DNA of 64,000 nucleotides. Source: Balanoglossus misakiensis. Taxonomy: Eukaryota; Hemichordata. The DNA is taken from positions 8,804,001 through 8,868,000 of the forward strand of contig CM082597.2 of the NCBI GenBank assembly GCA_040954595.2, read 5' to 3'. The translations under genes were made by a program, and so were the position numbers. The notes under the pieces are model-generated. The model saw only the letters and a program-made list of their open reading frames with translations. It was not told where the DNA came from and did not search any database. Each line of letters opens with the position of its first letter. Position 1 is the first letter of the stretch. Below, piece by piece: positions 59,885 to 64,000 of the stretch.

Positions 59885-60225
59885 TCACCATGTTTACACT
59901 GGGTAAAATGAGAAACATTTCAGATACCAGGTTCAGGCAGGGAAAAATTTGAGACACTATTTGCCTATGGTAAACACAGAGCATTAATCCTTTGAGTCGT
60001 TTGTGTCCACACACACAAAGTTTATGTATAGGCACTGCGAGGCTCGGCCCCATAGACAATGGGTTGCGAAGAGGTGTTAATCATTACACCGGATCAGGTC
60101 TGGCTGGCAAAACCGTCTCAAATCTGAAACGTTCCAGGAAGACTTTAATTGTTCACAAAGTATTTTTTATGTCAATGTTTGAGTTGAGATGTTTCAGAAA
60201 ACTTTCAATGGTCCCTATGTGAATG
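59885..60225 (+). repeat. Dispersed repeat R, longest copy
   Basis: Contains ataccaggttcaggcaggga, gagacactatttgcctatgg, taaacacagagcattaatcc and tgtccacacacacaaag as at 3984-4100, and then the gtctcaaatctgaaacg part shared with 56022-56215. Non-coding. Confidence 0.7.
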
Positions 60226-61340
60226 CCCTATTTTTAGTTCCTTTGTGTTGTATGTACAAACACATACAAGTTTCAGCTTTAGGGATCAGTCAGAGCATAT
60301 TATCAAGCAGTCTGTCTATCGGTTGCTATGTGTGTGTGTGTCTCATCTCCACAAAAATATGTAGCACTACATGTACTTCATGAATCACAATATACACACA
60401 GTGACTGGCTGTGAGGGTAACATGTGGATGACATGATGGTGTTATAATGCTATTAAGTGCAAATGTAAAACCTGGACTACAGGCAAGATTTTTGAAAGGA
60501 CGGTAAATGTTGATGCAAAGAATGTTTGAGTCAGCCTATGCACGTGAACTCAAATATACAGAAAAATTTACAAATCTTAAAGTAACATTTTCATATGGAA
60601 TTGTGTACTTTTGAAAATCATTTCAAAATCATGTTATAGACTTGTTGAAAGACTGTTGACTACATCTGATTAAAAAGAAACATGAAATTCAAGCAATAAC
60701 CAGTTTTTTACTTCTCTCTTGTACATAATCATCATGACATGATCAATAGGTCATTTTCATGATCCCTATGTGACTTCTTGACTTGCATATTCATTGGAAT
60801 GAATCCTCTATTTTGAATTAAAACTCTGTAAGTGCCAATAATATTCACTAATTTGAATTCCCATTTTGATCTATTTTTTGAAAAACTTTTCGCCATGTAT
60901 AGCTCGCACTATTTCTACAAAACAGGGACAAATTGGCTGAATTTCCAATGTTGTGTTAACTGTTTTATTAATCATGAGGAAAAAGCGCCGGGCTTATAAC
61001 TTCCACGGGCGCGCCCAACATTATTTGGGCGATACCATTTTGTGGTTGGTGTCACTGGCAAACATGCACCGGACTTCTGATTTATATACTACATGTACTA
61101 GGGTCTCACTTGTTGCAACAGTGTTAAAGAAATCAAACGGTTTTGTTTTGGCCGGTAAACACCGATGGATTCACTCTTAAGTCCATCGTGCATCCAAACG
61201 CAGTCGAGTCGGTTCGGTCATTGTTTATGCGACAGTAAATGCCAAATGTGACAGAAGCATCATATTAAATGAGATAGAATACACAAACAAACAAAGATAC
61301 GAATAAACAAACAGGCAAACAAACAAACAAACAACCATGA
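60226..61340. other. Non-coding stretch, no gene recognised
   Basis: Unremarkable AT-rich DNA with a (CAAA)n simple repeat at about 61283-61335. A 75-codon plus-strand frame at 60953 has no recognisable domain. Confidence 0.45.
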
Positions 61341-61594
61341 AGGACTGTTCAGAATTTACTTCCAAGTTGGGGATGGAGGATTTTTTATTTTCCTGGTGAT
61401 TTTTTCCCATGGTCTCCCCTAGTAAATTGTGGAGGAAATATGTGGTCCCCCCTTAAATTTCCTGGGGATTTTCCATGGTCCCCCTATTGTGACTTTTATG
61501 TCTAGTCTCCCCTAATTTGTCTTGGAGAAAATGAGTGGTCCCCCCCCCCTCTGAAAATTCTCCGCCCCCTGGAAGTAAATTCTGAACAGTCCCT
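61341..61594. mobile_element. MITE with 25-bp inverted ends and C-rich internal repeats
   Basis: Left end aggactgttcagaatttact, right end agtaaattctgaacagtccc, near-perfect inverted ends of about 24-25 bp. The 254-bp body has repeated ggtccccc...taaatt...cctggggattttccatggt phrases. No coding capacity. Confidence 0.88.
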
Positions 61595-61697
61595 TATTAA
61601 AGCCAACAGCTAGCACCCTGGCTTCTCTGCCAGAGGAGCGATAACATCGACAAAATGCAGATACACAAGAAATGAGCACTTTATTCCACAAGTGAAG

Positions 61698-61784
61698 TAG
61701 TCTGTTCCCTGCCCCATTCCCACCGCTGGCTGCGCCCTTGAGCGTAGCGCCGATGGCAGTGGGAATGGGGCAGGGGACCTAGTC
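61698..61784. repeat. GC-rich hairpin
   Basis: The arm ctgttccctgccccattccc faces gggaatggggcaggggacc around a cttgagcg loop region. It sits at the left edge of the second satellite. Confidence 0.8.
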
Positions 61785-61807
61785 CAGGAGCTAGATGCCG
61801 TTAATCA

Positions 61808-63660
61808 GAATTTTTGGTAAGGAAGGTTTGAGAGGTCCATTCTATGTAAAAAATGGTGCTGATTCCAAAAATGTCAGTCTTATTGACCCCACTCAAGACA
61901 AAATTGCCATTTTGGCCATTTTTAACCCAAAAATGGTGTTTTTTTAGAAAACACTAAAAACACACTGTTTTCGTCACATTCTAAGATCTGATGACATATG
62001 ATATGCCTATTCTATGTAAAATTTGGTGAATATTACGAAAAAAATAGTTCGATTGACCCAAAACAACAGAAAATTGCCTTTTTGACCATTTTTTGCCAAA
62101 AAAACGTCATTTTTAGAAAAAAATTAAAAAACACGGTTTTCTTCATAATAGTTGATCTGGTGATATATGGAAAGTCAATTCTATGTTAAAAGTGGTGACT
62201 TTAAAAAAAAAAGCAGTCTTTTTGACCTCAATCAATACAAAAATGCCATTTTTGGCCACTTTTTGAGGTCAAAAAAGGTCATTTTTACAAAAAAACTAAA
62301 AATAAATTGTGTTTTTCATATTCAGAGATCATTGGATATATGAAGTGTCCATTCTATGTAAAAAACGGTGCTGATTTCAGAAATAGCAGTCTTATTGACC
62401 CTACTCAAGAAAAAAAATGCCATTTTTGCCACTTTTTGCCCCAAAACGTCATTTTTAGAAAACACTCAAAATTTATATATTTTCTTCACTTATATGCCCA
62501 TCCTATGTAAAACTTGGTGATTATTCCAAAAAAGCAGATTTATTGACCCAACCTAATGCAAAAATGCCCTTTTGGAAAGTTATTACCCAAAAAGGCCGTT
62601 TTTAGAAAAAAAAATTAAAAACAAACTTTTCTTCATAAAGCTCAGAGATCATGTGATATATGAAGTGTTCAACCTATGTAAAAAATGGTGCTAATTCCAG
62701 AAATAGCAGTCTTATTGATCCTACTCAAGAAAAAATGCCATTTTTGCCACTTTTTGCCCCAAAAACGTCATTTTCAGAAAACACTCAAAATTTATATATT
62801 TTCTTCACTTTCGGAGATCTGATAATGTATTATATGCCCACTTTATGTGAAAAATTTCCAAAAAAGCAGTTTTATTGATGCCACCCAAGATAAAAGTGCC
62901 CTTTGGCAAGTTTTTGCCCAAAAAGTGTCATTTCTAGAAAACACCCAAAACTTTTATATTTTCTTCACTTTCGGAGATGATGATGTATTATGTACCCACT
63001 CTATGTGAAAAAATTCAAAAAAAAATTACTAGCGCCACTCAAGAAAACAGTGCTTTTTTGACAAGTTTTTGCCCAAAAAGCCACTTTTCGAAAATCATTA
63101 TAAACAAACTGTTTGATTCTTATTTGGAGATTCTATGATGTGTGAAAAGTACATTTATTGTAAAATAGGTGTTGATTCCAGAAATGCAGTCTTAATGACC
63201 TCAACCATGATGAAATCACCTTTTTGGCTAAGTTTTGCACAAAATTGTTATTTTTAAGAATATATTAATAAGCATTCTCTTTTCTTCACTTTCGGTGATC
63301 TTATTATAAATAAAAGCCCATTCTATATTGAAACGTGGTTACTGTTCCAAAAACGGAAGTCTTACTTACCCTATTCAATTGAAATTTGTAATTTCGGCCA
63401 CTTTTTTGGTCAAAAATGTTCATTAAAAACAAACAAACTAAAGACAAATTGTTTTCTTCATATTCAGAGATCTGATCATGTATGAAAAGTCCATTCTGTG
63501 TAAAATTTGGTGACTATTCCAAAAACGGCACTCTGGTTGTCAAAATTGCCTTTTTTGCTATTTGTAGCCAAAAATAGATCTACTCAAGAAAAAAATTATC
63601 ATTTTAGCCATTTTGTACCGAAAAAATGTTTGTATTTGGAGTTTTTGCAAAATTAGCCCA
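61808..63660. repeat. Second satellite, diverged units of about 155-171 bp
   Basis: Eleven or so units, marked by a ccattctatgtaaaa-like phrase near 61840, 62009, 62178, 62348, 62501, 62672, 62838, 62995, 63150, 63320 and 63490. Each unit then has cagtcttattgaccc, a tgccatttttgccactttttg block, aaaacgtcatttttagaaaa and ttttcttcac...gagatc. It is clearly more diverged than the 78-bp array, with no strong higher-order structure. Short open frames within it are by-products. Confidence 0.9.
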
Positions 63661-64000
63661 AGTTGAACTCATAATGATGATGAAACAGCGTCGAGAGGAA
63701 AAGAAGTTACGAATGGAACAAAACTCGCGTCAATGAATGTAAACACGCCGCCCGGGACCAAGCTCTAAACATGATACAGATGACAAAAGAAAGGCATTGC
63801 ACATTGCCCAAATATTCCCATACAGCAGTTCCAAATTAAAACGTCAAGGGTTTTATGTTTATTTAGTTTAAACCCACATTTTCCCTGCTGCGTGCTAGTT
63901 CAGGGGCCAGTTTTAGCAGTGCTCTATTGAGTATTCTAGCATCGTTGCACTCCTGTCCAATCAGTATGACGGAGGTATCATGATATAAATTATAATATAA
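63661..64000. other. Non-coding edge, no feature recognised
   Basis: Mixed-composition sequence with no gene, repeat family or splice-bounded exon that I recognise. Confidence 0.4.

Noticed and set aside
1-64000. tRNA, rRNA or other structured RNA genes
   Set aside because: No A/B-box clover-leaf candidate or conserved rRNA segment was recognised by eye. A covariance-model search would be decisive.

Overview
This window is intron-rich, repeat-rich animal nuclear DNA. It carries exons of an extracellular C-type-lectin/CUB protein, the last exon of a UBE2J1-like ubiquitin-conjugating enzyme, a decayed hAT/ZNF862-like gene, two kinds of non-LTR retrotransposon, many foldback elements and two satellites. 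The gene families and the repeat style suggest a marine invertebrate, perhaps a non-vertebrate deuterostome or a mollusc. The species cannot be fixed from the sequence alone.

Layout. (1) 1-9245, minus strand: exons of a lectin/CUB gene scattered among foldback (MITE-like) repeats. Read N to C, and including two exons at 15.6 and 14.9 kb, the product is one C-type lectin domain (CTLD) followed by three CUB domains. The gene continues beyond position 1, and no confident first exon was found. (2) 9.3-12.45 kb: non-coding sequence with a foldback element and G/C homopolymer tracts. (3) 12451-21710 (copy A) and 44796-54084 (copy B): a direct segmental duplication of about 9.3 kb. Each copy holds one or two lectin exons, TTAA-flanked foldback elements, an APE-type LINE with a nearly open reverse transcriptase, and a minisatellite of about 245 bp period. 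(4) 21711-44795: a continuous, very AT-rich satellite of about 23 kb made of 78-bp monomers with higher-order repeats. It fills exactly the space between the two duplicate copies. (5) 54.7-55.9 kb: minus-strand pseudogene of a ZNF862/hAT-like protein. (6) 58190-58764, plus strand: last exon of UBE2J1 with a tail anchor and a one-base homopolymer frameshift. (7) 59.4-61.8 kb: palindromic elements. (8) 61.8-63.66 kb: a second, diverged satellite of about 155-171 bp period.

The two copies act as a natural experiment because each gives the empty site for insertions in the other. Copy B gained a TTAA-flanked element (51193-51768) and a 5'-truncated L2/CR1-type LINE (53098-53954). It also lost 189 bp, including a lectin exon, and about 1.2 kb of LINE. 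Copy A carries a TTAA-flanked element with perfect 128-bp terminal inverted repeats inside its LINE. Only copy A is phase-compatible with the rest of the lectin/CUB gene. That gene has two apparent lesions: TGA at the conserved CUB Trp in CUB2, and a phase mismatch at the CUB1 exon junction. No prokaryotic operon, CRISPR array, tRNA or rRNA was recognised.
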